From: Paenibacillus glycinis
GTDB lineage: Bacteria > Bacillota > Bacilli > Paenibacillales > Paenibacillaceae
DNA length: 64,000 nucleotides
Reading direction: 5' to 3'
Assembly: GCF_009909185.1 (NCBI RefSeq)
Contig: NZ_JAAAMV010000010.1
Coordinates: 62,001 to 126,000, forward strand
In this document: piece by piece, positions 1-7,862 of the stretch
How positions within the stretch are numbered: the stretch's first letter is position 1
Layout: each line of letters starts with the position of its first letter
Made by a program: the position numbers and the translations under genes
The notes under the pieces: model-generated
What the model was told of the DNA's origin: nothing
Databases searched by the model: none
The model's input: only the letters and a program-made list of their open reading frames with translations

Positions 1-63
1 CATCAAGCGCATCACAAGCTTCTCCCGTTTCTCGAATAACGGATCGCAATCGGTTTCCGACAT
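1..63 (-). CDS. N-terminal fragment of a transcriptional regulator (MarR-like by context)
   Basis: Only the first 21 codons lie in the window, running off the left edge. The ATG at 63 is preceded on the minus strand by a good ribosome site (CTGGAGGTG). The visible peptide begins MSETDCDPLFEKREKL and has no diagnostic motif. The regulator call rests on context: the gene diverges from a DHA2 drug exporter, and the shared spacer holds an AT-rich palindrome of the kind bound by MarR or TetR repressors. Regulator is likely; the MarR family itself is a guess. Confidence 0.45.
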   Translation of the reverse strand, partial: MSETDCDPLFEKREKLVMRLM

Positions 64-137
64 TTCGCAACACCTCCAGGATGACCAACTCCTAGTATAG
101 AACATCTCGCGTGCATTAGAAACAGATTTATTAATTT

Positions 138-159
138 AACTAATTTAATAAAATTAGTT
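138..159. promoter_or_regulatory. Palindromic operator between the regulator and the DHA2 exporter
   Basis: AACTAATTT, four bases, then AAATTAGTT form a perfect inverted repeat with 9-base arms. It lies in an AT-rich divergent spacer within otherwise GC-rich DNA. Position and size suit a dimeric MarR/TetR-type repressor controlling both genes. Confidence 0.6.
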
Positions 160-222
160 TACTTTGTTAGTGAGGATGTGCTATTTTAATGACAAGAAAA
201 TGATGGTTTGGGGGAGTGTAAC

Positions 223-1677
223 ATGTCTACTGAAGTTCATGCCAGCGAGTCCGCGTCCGTCCGTTCGCTGCTTGCTCCGCTGATCGCGATTGTCGTCGGG
301 ATGTTCATGGTCATCTTGGATACGACGGCGGTCAATGTCGCGATTCCGGTGCTTGCCGATGATTTGCACAGCTCATTAAGCCTCATTCAATGGACGATCA
401 CGGGGTATTCGTTGGCTCAAGCCGTCGTGATTCCGATGGCGGGATGGTTCTCCGATCGTTTCGGGGCGAAGCAGACGTTCGTCCTGTCCATTATCTTGTT
501 CACGGTCGGTTCGATTCTTTGCGCGTTCGCGGGCACGGCGGAGCAGTTGATCGCCTTCCGCATCGTGCAAGGCCTGGGCGGCGGCATGGTCATGCCGATC
601 GCGTTCGCGATGACCTACCGGATCAGTCCTCCCGAGTCGGTGGGCAAAATCATGGGCATGATGGGCGTGCCGGTCCTGCTTGCGCCGGCGCTTGGTCCGG
701 TCGTATCCGGGTATCTGGTCGATTACGTCAATTGGCAATGGATCTTCCTCATCAATATTCCGGTCGGAATCGCCGGCGTCATCATGAGCGTCCTGTCCTT
801 GCCGAATCTCCCGAAAAAAGCGTCGGCGCCGCTCGATTACGCGGGCATCGCGCTTGCGCCCTTCGCTTTCGGCGGATTGTCGTACGGGTTAAGCGAAGCG
901 GGCGAGGGGTGGTCTTCCGCGAAGACGATTGTCGGCCTCGCCGTCGGCGCCGTCGCCATGGTCTTGTTCGTCGTCCTCGAGCTCCGGAAGAGAGAACCGC
1001 TGCTGGAGCTGAGGGTATTCCGATCCATGCAATTCACGCGCGGGATTATCGTGCAGTGGGTGATGCAGTTCACCATGTTCGGGCTGATCTTCGCCATACC
1101 TTATTTCATGCAGCGGCTGATGGGCATGAGCGCGTTCGAGGCCGGATTATGGACATTGCCGCAGGCGTTGGCCTCCGCGACCATGATGCCGCTCAGCGGG
1201 CGATTGTTCGACCGAATCGGCGCGCGTCCGTTAGTCGTCGGCGGATTGATCTTGATTACGGCGGGCGCTTACTTGTTCTCGCTTATCGATCCGAGCGACA
1301 GCCCGTGGTTGTTCTTGGCTCCCCGTGCGCTGATCGGGTTCGGAATGGGCATGTCCTTTATCGCCTTGAACACGCACTTGATCCAAACCGCTCCCAAGGA
1401 GCTGGTAGGCAAGGTGACTTCGCTGACGAGCGCCGCCCAGCAGGTCTTCGGATCGTTCGCGATCGCGGGATTGACGACGCTGCTCGTCAGCCGTACGAAT
1501 CATTATGCGAACCAAGGCGAGAAGCCGGTCCCGGATGCGATGGCGCATGCTTTTCATAATGCCTATATCTTGATCGCCATATTCGCGGCGGCGGGCTTGC
1601 TGCTGGCCATCACGCTTAGAAGGCCGGCCAAGGAACAGACGGCCCAACCGACGATCGTCATGGACGCGGGGCATTGA
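223..1677 (+). CDS. DHA2-family (EmrB/QacA-like) multidrug MFS transporter
   Basis: This is a 484-residue integral membrane protein of the length expected for a 14-helix DHA2 drug:proton antiporter. Helix 1 carries the family signature LDTTAVNVAIPVL (about residues 34-46), followed by the loop motif GWFSDRFGAKQ and the antiporter motif C-like segment GPVVSGYLVD. The ATG at 223 is chosen because GGGGGAG lies six bases upstream; an in-frame TTG at 208 has no ribosome site. It probably exports hydrophobic compounds or antibiotics from the membrane. It diverges from a putative regulator across a palindromic operator, so induction by substrate is likely. A strong terminator follows. The actual substrate cannot be read from sequence. 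Confidence 0.88.
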   Translation: MSTEVHASESASVRSLLAPLIAIVVGMFMVILDTTAVNVAIPVLADDLHSSLSLIQWTITGYSLAQAVVIPMAGWFSDRFGAKQTFVLSIILFTVGSILCAFAGTAEQLIAFRIVQGLGGGMVMPIAFAMTYRISPPESVGKIMGMMGVPVLLAPALGPVVSGYLVDYVNWQWIFLINIPVGIAGVIMSVLSLPNLPKKASAPLDYAGIALAPFAFGGLSYGLSEAGEGWSSAKTIVGLAVGAVAMVLFVVLELRKREPLLELRVFRSMQFTRGIIVQWVMQFTMFGLIFAIPYFMQRLMGMSAFEAGLWTLPQALASATMMPLSGRLFDRIGARPLVVGGLILITAGAYLFSLIDPSDSPWLFLAPRALIGFGMGMSFIALNTHLIQTAPKELVGKVTSLTSAAQQVFGSFAIAGLTTLLVSRTNHYANQGEKPVPDAMAHAFHNAYILIAIFAAAGLLLAITLRRPAKEQTAQPTIVMDAGH

Positions 1678-1774
1678 AGACTAGCAGGATGCCGGAAAAG
1701 CTCGTTGAACGGCACGAGTTAGGATGAGCAGCGGCAGCGACGAACCATAACGCGGAATACGACGGTACTGACGC

Positions 1775-1820
1775 AACGACCGCTTCCCGGCAACTTGCCG
1801 GGGAACGGTCGTTTCATTTT
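1775..1820 (+). terminator. Intrinsic terminator after the DHA2 exporter
   Basis: A long stem begins AACGACCG and closes with CGGTCGTT, with an inner TTCCCGGCAA/TTGCCGGGGAA pairing, followed by a T-rich stretch. It separates the exporter from the methyltransferase-like gene. The rest of the 199-base spacer shows nothing recognisable. Confidence 0.85.
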
Positions 1821-1876
1821 GGTTATAATGGAAGTAAGCAAGGTTCAGCGACTTGCAGAAAGCAGGATAAATCCGA

Positions 1877-3427
1877 ATGACATTCCAACAAAAGCAGCGG
1901 TATCGCTTCAGCGATGCGCCGATATGGGCCCTGCAGCGGCAATATTACGAAGAAGAAGGATTGAAGGCTTGGAACAACGATCAAGTGCCGCAATACATAA
2001 CGAGCAATCCGATGATCGCGACCGCGTATGCGGAGATGATGTTCGGTTTTCTTCAAGATCGGGCGAATAAAGGATACGGCTCGGAGCCCGTGACGATCGT
2101 GGAGCTTGGAGCGGGAGCGGGGCGCTTGGCTTACCATGTGCTGCGCGAGTTATGCCGGTTGAGGGATTATGCGGGGATCGCATTGCCTGCGTTTCGTTAT
2201 GTGATGACGGACTTGGCGCTGGACAATGTTCGGGCGTGGAAGGAGCATCCCGCGCTGCAGCCGTTTATGGCCGAGGGGATCCTCGACTTCGCGCGGTTCG
2301 ATGCGATCCAGGATACATCCCTGCAGCTCGTATTGTCGGACGACACGATCGGTCAAGGGGACTTGCAGCAACCGGTCGTCATCGTGGCCAACTACTTTTT
2401 TGACAGCATCCCGCAAGAGCTGCTTTATATAGACGGTGGGCTGGTGTATGAAGCCGACGTGTACGTCGAATATCCCGAACGGCATGATTCGCTGAAACCA
2501 TCGGAAGTGCTGAATCAGATCGCTTTAAGCTATGCGCATCGGCAAGCGCCTGAATACGAACAAGACACCTATCCATACCGCGATCTCATTGCCCTCTACA
2601 AGGAGCAGCTCGAAGGTTCGCACATTCTATTCCCCGTCGCGGGATTGCATTGCTTAGAGCGGCTGAACGCGTTGTCGCGGCATGGATTCCTGTTAGTCAC
2701 GGCCGATAAAGGACATCACTTGCTCGACAGCTGGAAATTCGCGGCGCCGCCGGAGTTGATCCTGCACGGCAGTTTTTCTTTAACGGCCAACTACCATGCG
2801 ATTCAATACGTCTACGAACGCAGAGGAGCCGAGGCGTTATTTCCGCCGCAGCATTATACAAATATTAATGTCGGCTGCGTGCTCCATTTGGAACGGCCGA
2901 GGGACTATCCTCAGACGAGATTGGCGTATCGTCGGTTTATCGAACGTTTCGGACCGGACGAATTTTATAGCTTGAAGGTATGGGTAGACGGCCATCTAGA
3001 AAGCATGGAGCTGGAGCAAATTTTAAGTTTTTGGCGTCTGGGCGGTTACGATGCGGAATTTTTCATTCAGAGCGCGAAACGAATCTCTGGTCTGCTGCCG
3101 GAGGCGAACGATGAAGAACGGCAGGATCTATTGACGGGCATACAGCAGATGTGGTCCTCGTACTACGTCATGGAGCAGCGGTACGACCTTGCGCTCGATG
3201 CGGGGTTGGTCCTGTTCGAGATGAGTATGTACGCGGAGTCCAAGCGGTATCTGGAACTATCGATCCATGAAGAACAAGATGAAGTCGTCTCGACCGTCTA
3301 TTATTGTTTAGCTATCTGTTGTTTCGAGCTGGAGTCAGTCCCGGAGGCATCGCATTACTTGCGGGAGTTATTGGCGCTCGATCCCGGCCATGAAGAGGCA
3401 AGGGCATTGTTAAGCATGATTCAGTAG
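1877..3427 (+). CDS. SAM-dependent methyltransferase-like protein with C-terminal TPR-like region
   Basis: The 516-residue soluble protein has a class I methyltransferase motif I, VELGAGAGRLAYHVL, near residues 73-87. A later VIVANYFFDSIPQELLY segment (about 172-188) resembles the MidA/NDUFAF7-type arginine methyltransferase fold. The last ~110 residues alternate short helices (LALDAGLVLFEMSMYAESKRYLELS, then a second repeat ending ALDPGHEEARALL) like two or three tetratricopeptide repeats. AGCAGGA lies about ten bases before the ATG. The gene stands alone after a terminator. The methyltransferase fold is well supported; the substrate, and whether the TPR part recruits it, are unknown. Confidence 0.6.
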   Translation: MTFQQKQRYRFSDAPIWALQRQYYEEEGLKAWNNDQVPQYITSNPMIATAYAEMMFGFLQDRANKGYGSEPVTIVELGAGAGRLAYHVLRELCRLRDYAGIALPAFRYVMTDLALDNVRAWKEHPALQPFMAEGILDFARFDAIQDTSLQLVLSDDTIGQGDLQQPVVIVANYFFDSIPQELLYIDGGLVYEADVYVEYPERHDSLKPSEVLNQIALSYAHRQAPEYEQDTYPYRDLIALYKEQLEGSHILFPVAGLHCLERLNALSRHGFLLVTADKGHHLLDSWKFAAPPELILHGSFSLTANYHAIQYVYERRGAEALFPPQHYTNINVGCVLHLERPRDYPQTRLAYRRFIERFGPDEFYSLKVWVDGHLESMELEQILSFWRLGGYDAEFFIQSAKRISGLLPEANDEERQDLLTGIQQMWSSYYVMEQRYDLALDAGLVLFEMSMYAESKRYLELSIHEEQDEVVSTVYYCLAICCFELESVPEASHYLRELLALDPGHEEARALLSMIQ

Positions 3428-3550
3428 CGACGTCCGGGGTCGCTGACTAACGGAAATCAAAAGCCTCCTTGCCGCCAGTGCAGCGCACCTGTAGTACAAC
3501 CCCAAAAGGGCGAAAGTCGGTGGAACATATTCCGCCGCTCTCGCCCTCGC

Positions 3551-3646
3551 TATATCAAGTTGAACGTTACGACGCCGACGCAGACCACGAACGTTGCGGA
3601 AAGGATCTACGAGTTCGAGGCATACGGCCCAAGTTTGACGACATAA
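3551..3646 (+). pseudogene. C-terminal remnant of an F5/8 type C (discoidin-like) carbohydrate-binding domain
   Basis: In one frame the DNA reads YIKLNVTTPTQTTNVA followed by ERIYEFEAYGPSLTT and a TAA stop at 3644. This is the usual last strand of F5/8 type C domains in secreted Paenibacillus glycosidases. No start codon or upstream part of the domain is recognisable, and frames break immediately upstream. It looks like the tail of a deleted extracellular carbohydrate-active enzyme gene next to the intact GH43 gene. The match is by eye to the family pattern. Confidence 0.6.
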
Positions 3647-3679
3647 CCTTGCGGCGGATGCGGAGCGCGGCAAGGTAGG

Positions 3680-3907
3680 TCATGTCATGAGATTCCTCGC
3701 CTCTGAGACGATACGTTTCGGGGGCTTTTTGTTCCTCTTGAATAGAGAAAAGACCACGTCGTCGCTGACCGTGATTTGAACGGCTTGCACGATGCGATCC
3801 AGGCGTTCCACAAGGATTCTTCTCGCTGCATCACGAATATAACCGGTGTCTGAAGATTCATGTAAATCGGGGAGAGCCAAGCGTTGTTTGAATGGGTTCT
3901 GAGACTG
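3680..3907 (-). pseudogene. Unrecognised ORF remnant
   Basis: A minus-strand frame without a convincing start reads about 75 residues containing NPFKQRLALPDLHESS, then LVERLDRIVQAVQI, and ends RIVSEARNLMT before a stop. It starts directly after an in-frame stop, has no ribosome site, and lies beyond the GH43 terminator. Composition looks protein-like and less GC-rich than neighbours, so it may be the end of a decayed gene. I do not recognise the family. Confidence 0.3.
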
Positions 3908-3923
3908 CCATTATTCACGCAAG

Positions 3924-3966
3924 AAGCAAAATGACCAGGCTGCCAGCGCATCCGGTCATTTTGCTT
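3924..3966 (-). terminator. Terminator hairpin for the GH43 gene
   Basis: AAGCAAAATGACC and GGTCATTTTGCTT form a perfect 13-base stem about 40 bases beyond the GH43 stop codon. Downstream bases on the minus strand are TCTTGCG, only moderately T-rich. Confidence 0.65.
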
Positions 3967-4007
3967 CGCACGCTTGTACGTCATGCGAACGCTGCGGCCG
4001 CCAGGCT

Positions 4008-4997
4008 TCACGCGTACGGATCGATCGTCTGTATCGTGCCGTCCTCGTTATACCGCAGCTCGGTGAATTTCACGCAGCGCTTGTTGTCGGCGCCCCCGGA
4101 GAGGGAGCTGTCATGGTAAAACAGCAGCCACCGGCCTTCGTACTCCACGATGGAATGATGGGTCGTCCAGCCGACCACCGGGGTCAGAATCGTGCCTTGG
4201 AACGTGAACGGACCGTAAGGATGATCGCCGATCGCGTAGACCAGCTTGTGCGTCGTGCCGGTCGAGTAGGAGAGGTAGTACTTGCCGTTATAGGCATGCA
4301 TCCACGGACCTTCGAAATACCGACGATCCTCGTCGCCGGCCAAGATAGGCATACCATCCTGGTCGACGATGGAGACTTCGCGCGGCTCCTCCTGGAACGT
4401 CAGCATGTCGCGGCCGAGCCGGGCGACGCGCGGACCGAGGGCGGGCGCATCGGAAGCGGGACCTTCGGCATTCGGGGCGAACGCGCCCGTCTGCCATTTC
4501 TCGAGCTGCCCGCCCCAGAGGCCGCCGAAATACATATACGCCTCGTCCCCTTCGACGAATACGGCCGGGTCGATGCTGAAGCTGCCCGGAATATAGCTCG
4601 GCTGCGGCACGAACGGACCGGCGGGCGACGCGCTGGTCGCGACGCCGATGCGGAAGACGGAATCGTGGTCGCGCGCAGGGAAGAACAGGTAGTAGGTCTC
4701 GTTCTTGTACGCCGCGTCCGGCGCCCACAGCTGCTGCTTGGCCCAAGGAATATCGCGCAGATGCAGCGCCTCTCCGTGATCGACGCAAGCCGCGTCCAAA
4801 CCGTCCATCGAGAGGACGCGATAATCTTCCATATCGTATTGATCGCCGTTGTCGTTGGACGTCTGTTCATGGTCCAGGTCATGCGACGGATAGATGTAGA
4901 GCTTGCCCTCGAAGACATGCGCCGACGGATCGGCGGTATAGATATGGGTTACGAGCGGCTCATTGAATTTAAGCGTTTTCAATTTGATCATCCCCAT
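4008..4997 (-). CDS. Glycoside hydrolase family 43 enzyme (beta-xylosidase / alpha-L-arabinofuranosidase type)
   Basis: The 329-residue single-domain protein has the GH43 five-bladed propeller signatures. The catalytic base Asp23 sits in YTADPSAHVFEGKLYIY, the pKa-tuning Asp near 144 in SIDPAVFVEGDEAYMYFGG, and the acid Glu near 229 in YFEGPWMHAYNGKYYLSY. There is no signal peptide, so it acts on imported oligosaccharides in the cytoplasm, releasing xylose or arabinose. It is divergent from a YesMN/ABC importer operon that probably supplies the substrate. The start is uncertain between ATG 4997 and ATG 4991; neither has a strong ribosome site. Family assignment is firm, substrate is not. Confidence 0.85.
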   Translation of the reverse strand: MGMIKLKTLKFNEPLVTHIYTADPSAHVFEGKLYIYPSHDLDHEQTSNDNGDQYDMEDYRVLSMDGLDAACVDHGEALHLRDIPWAKQQLWAPDAAYKNETYYLFFPARDHDSVFRIGVATSASPAGPFVPQPSYIPGSFSIDPAVFVEGDEAYMYFGGLWGGQLEKWQTGAFAPNAEGPASDAPALGPRVARLGRDMLTFQEEPREVSIVDQDGMPILAGDEDRRYFEGPWMHAYNGKYYLSYSTGTTHKLVYAIGDHPYGPFTFQGTILTPVVGWTTHHSIVEYEGRWLLFYHDSSLSGGADNKRCVKFTELRYNEDGTIQTIDPYA

Positions 4998-5108
4998 CGC
5001 GCAAAGTCATGTTCACGCTTTAGTTTAGCAAACCCTCTACGCTTCGCGGCGTCTCTTGCGCTTGTTATAAATACCAAAATAATTGGATTTTGTGGCATCT
5101 GACATTGC

Positions 5109-5137
5109 TTGACACTCCTTCGGGAATCCATTACGTT
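5109..5137 (+). promoter_or_regulatory. Possible promoter for the YesM-type operon
   Basis: A perfect -35 TTGACA (5109-5114) lies 17 bases before TACGTT (5132-5137), a poor -10. Basal promoter is possible; the weak -10 leaves doubt. Confidence 0.35.
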
Positions 5138-5171
5138 GTTTCTAGCATTCATAAGCGAGGCAGGGTTGCCT

Positions 5172-6971
5172 GTGAGAAGACGAGGAATACGGTTCATTCA
5201 GCTGCGGGAACATAACAACTTGCGGAATCAAATTTTTATCAGCTTCACGCTGACGATCATTCTCGTGCTTACCTTCGCGGGAGCGTTCATCTACGGCGAA
5301 GTGTCCGTGCTCCTCAAGAAAAGCGCGGAGAAGCATATTCAACAGACCGCGATCCAGGCCAACGGAAGGCTTGACGCGCTCCTGAAGCAGGTCGATTCGC
5401 TTACGACCCAGGTTGCCGTGGATGCCTATGTGCAGAAGCTTCTTTCCCGGGAGGCGGAGGGAAGCCGGTCCAATTTCAACGAGCGCCAGTCGCTGCTGCA
5501 AATCGCCAATAATTACATGGCGTACTCCTCCGGCATCAGTTCCCTGGAGCTCTACACGATCGATAACAAGCGCCTGTTTCCGCTGGACGACTCCAGCCTG
5601 AACCGCATCTCCGGGGACGCGCTCGCCGCGGCGGACGAGAAGAAGGGACGGCTTGCCTGGATCGGCATCGATCCGCGTTCGCCCGACACGGTGCTGGCCG
5701 TCCGCCGCATCAACCTGCTCGATCATGCCTATTCGCCCGGAGGCTACGTGGTCGTCCATATCAACCGGGATTATTTCAACATGTTCCCGTCCGATTCCGC
5801 GGGCGACCGCTCCGAAGCGCGCGAGTCCATGCTGCTGAGCGACAGCGAAGGCAATCCGATCCTCTCGGACATGAACGACGAGACGGCGCAGGCGGTCGCC
5901 GCGCAGACGGGCAGCACGGTCACGGTCGGCGGGGAGCGGATGCTCGCCGTCCGGCAGCATTCCGACGTCACCGACTGGAAGCTCGTCATGCTTCTGCCGG
6001 TCGAGGCGGCGACCGAGGGCATATCGGTGCTGCGCACGGCGATCTACGTGTCGATCGGCATCGCGGCCTTGGCCTTCCTGCTGCTGGCGCTATTGCTGTC
6101 GACGATGATCACCCGGCCGATCCAGCAGCTGATGAGAAGCATGCGCAGCGCGCGGTTCGGCGGGCTCAAGCCGCTTCCGACGACGCGCAACCCCTTAAGG
6201 ACGATGGAAATCAACGAGCTGAACCACACGTACAACCGGATGGTCACCCATATGAACGAGCTGATCCAAGTCGTCTACGAGAAGGAGATTACGCAGAGCC
6301 GCACCGAGCTGAAGGCGCTGCAAGCGCAGATCAACCCGCATTTCCTGTTCAACACGCTGGAGGCGTTCTATTGGTCGCTGGAGGAGAAGGAAGAGGATGA
6401 GCTGGCCAAAACGATTCTCGCCATGTCGGGCTTGTTCCGTTACGTCATCGGCAGCGCCGAAGCCCACGAAGAATGGGTGACCGTTCGCGATGAAGTCGAG
6501 CATACGCGGCGCTACCTGCAAATCATGAAGATGCGCTTGATCGACCGGCTGCACTGGGAGATCGACGCGGATGAAGGGCTGCTGCACGTGCCGATTCCGA
6601 AGCTGATCCTGCAGCCGCTCGTGGAGAACGCGATCTTGCATGGCGTGGAGAGCCGTATCGGGCCGGGATCGGTCACGGTTCGCGTCCGGTCGTCGCAGCC
6701 CGGCCTGGCTGCCATCTCGGTCAGCGACGACGGGGCGGGCATGGACGCGGAGACGCTGGCAAGGCTCGTGCAAAGCTTGGACGCCGCCGCGCCCCAGACG
6801 TCCAAGAAAGGGGCCGGCGTGGCCATGTTCAACGTGCAGCGCCGCCTAAAGCTCCACTATCCGGGGGCGACCGAACGCGGCGGCGGATTGCATATCGAGA
6901 GCAAGCCCGGATCGGGCACGACGGTAGGCTTCGAAATTACGACGACTTTGAAGGGGGAGGCGCACCTATGA
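5172..6971 (+). CDS. YesM-type sensor histidine kinase
   Basis: The 599-residue protein has a first membrane helix at about residues 21-43, an extracellular sensor region, and a second helix near 290-313. A HAMP-like linker follows, then the His_kinase domain with phospho-acceptor motif QAQINPHFLFNTLE (His near 391) and an ATPase domain with N-box LVENAILHGVE (about 482). It should autophosphorylate on an extracellular cue and pass phosphate to the overlapping response regulator. GTG 5172 is preferred over upstream starts because GAGGCAGGG lies just before it. Its neighbours (GH43 gene, sugar-type ABC importer) point to sensing of an oligosaccharide or of a ligand-loaded binding protein. Confidence 0.88.
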   Translation: MRRRGIRFIQLREHNNLRNQIFISFTLTIILVLTFAGAFIYGEVSVLLKKSAEKHIQQTAIQANGRLDALLKQVDSLTTQVAVDAYVQKLLSREAEGSRSNFNERQSLLQIANNYMAYSSGISSLELYTIDNKRLFPLDDSSLNRISGDALAAADEKKGRLAWIGIDPRSPDTVLAVRRINLLDHAYSPGGYVVVHINRDYFNMFPSDSAGDRSEARESMLLSDSEGNPILSDMNDETAQAVAAQTGSTVTVGGERMLAVRQHSDVTDWKLVMLLPVEAATEGISVLRTAIYVSIGIAALAFLLLALLLSTMITRPIQQLMRSMRSARFGGLKPLPTTRNPLRTMEINELNHTYNRMVTHMNELIQVVYEKEITQSRTELKALQAQINPHFLFNTLEAFYWSLEEKEEDELAKTILAMSGLFRYVIGSAEAHEEWVTVRDEVEHTRRYLQIMKMRLIDRLHWEIDADEGLLHVPIPKLILQPLVENAILHGVESRIGPGSVTVRVRSSQPGLAAISVSDDGAGMDAETLARLVQSLDAAAPQTSKKGAGVAMFNVQRRLKLHYPGATERGGGLHIESKPGSGTTVGFEITTTLKGEAHL

Positions 6972-7756
6972 GAACCTTGTTGATCGTGGATGACGAGCCG
7001 CGCACGCGTCTGGGCATCCAGAAGACGCTCACGGCTTGGTCGGCAGGCCGGCACAGGATCGAGACGGCCGCGAGCGGGGTCGAAGCGTTGGAATGGTTGA
7101 AAGCGAATACAGCCCATGTCATCATCACGGACGTGCGCATGCCGGAAATCGACGGCTTGCAGATGCTGGAGGCGTTGGCTCGGCGCGGAACGCTGCCCGT
7201 CGTCATCGTCATCTCCGGCCATGCCGAATTCGACTATGCGAGAAAGGCGCTTCAGCTGGGCGCGTTCGACTATATTTTGAAGCCGCTCGACAAGGACATT
7301 CTGATGGAGACCGTGCAGCGGGCGCTGCAGCTCGAAGAGGGCCGGGAGCGGATGCAGGCCATGGAGAAGCTGGTCGACGCGAAGCTGCTGGAGGTGGGTC
7401 GCATCGAAGCGCGGCTCGGCACGCCGATCAAGGAAGCCATCGGCTATATCGAGGCCCATCTGGAGGAGCCCATCAGCATGAAGCAGGTGGCCGACCTTAT
7501 CCATCTCAACGCGAGCTATTTCAGCGTGCTGTTCAAGGAACAGACCGGCGTCACGTTCAGCGATTATCTGACCCGCATCCGACTGCAGAAAGCCAAGGAG
7601 CTGCTTGTCTCGACGCGGCTGCCGATCTCGGATATCGCCGAGAAGGTCGGCTACGGCACCGCCAAATATTTCATCAAGGTCTTCAAGGACAACGAGGGAA
7701 CCAGCCCGAGGCAGTACCGCATGCAGGCGCTCGAGGATGACGCATCCATCCGATAA
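6968..7756 (+). CDS. YesN-type response regulator (REC + AraC HTH)
   Basis: The 262-residue protein carries an N-terminal receiver domain with VIITDVRMPEIDG (phospho-acceptor Asp about 54) and conserved Lys in YILKPLD near 104. The C-terminal ~100 residues are an AraC-type double helix-turn-helix ending EGTSPRQYR. It is shorter than many YesN proteins (about 500 residues) because the middle region is nearly absent. The start ATG overlaps the kinase stop by four bases, so the pair is translationally coupled. It probably activates the downstream importer genes and perhaps the divergent GH43 gene. Confidence 0.9.
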   Translation: MRTLLIVDDEPRTRLGIQKTLTAWSAGRHRIETAASGVEALEWLKANTAHVIITDVRMPEIDGLQMLEALARRGTLPVVIVISGHAEFDYARKALQLGAFDYILKPLDKDILMETVQRALQLEEGRERMQAMEKLVDAKLLEVGRIEARLGTPIKEAIGYIEAHLEEPISMKQVADLIHLNASYFSVLFKEQTGVTFSDYLTRIRLQKAKELLVSTRLPISDIAEKVGYGTAKYFIKVFKDNEGTSPRQYRMQALEDDASIR

Positions 7757-7784
7757 AAGTGGAATTTCTCCCAATCGCCGTTAC

Positions 7785-7813
7785 TGTTGCGCTTACATTC
7801 CTGATTTTATAAT
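7785..7813 (+). promoter_or_regulatory. Promoter with an overlapping AAGCGCAA-type element before the binding-protein gene
   Basis: A perfect -10 TATAAT at 7808-7813 lies 50 bases before the binding-protein start. The -35 region is poor and is replaced by TGTTGCGCTTACA (7785-7797), which resembles a catabolite-response or activator site. Related sequences occur before the LplB-like permease and the GH87 gene. This looks like an activator-dependent promoter. Confidence 0.5.
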
Positions 7814-7862
7814 AATGTATGCGGTTACAACTTACCGAGCTTAAAAAAGGGGAGGAAAAAAC

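Larger units (their letters stand above)
3428..4007. other. Decayed intergenic region
   Basis: This 580-base stretch holds no intact gene. It contains the F5/8 domain remnant, the unrecognised minus-strand remnant, and the GH43 terminator hairpin. A short AGCGAC/GTCGCT hairpin without a T-run follows the methyltransferase-like gene. Confidence 0.6.

Noticed and set aside
3685-4011. A 108-codon minus-strand ORF overlapping the GH43 end
   Set aside because: It runs through the GH43 terminator hairpin, has no ribosome site, and its translation shows no protein-like pattern.
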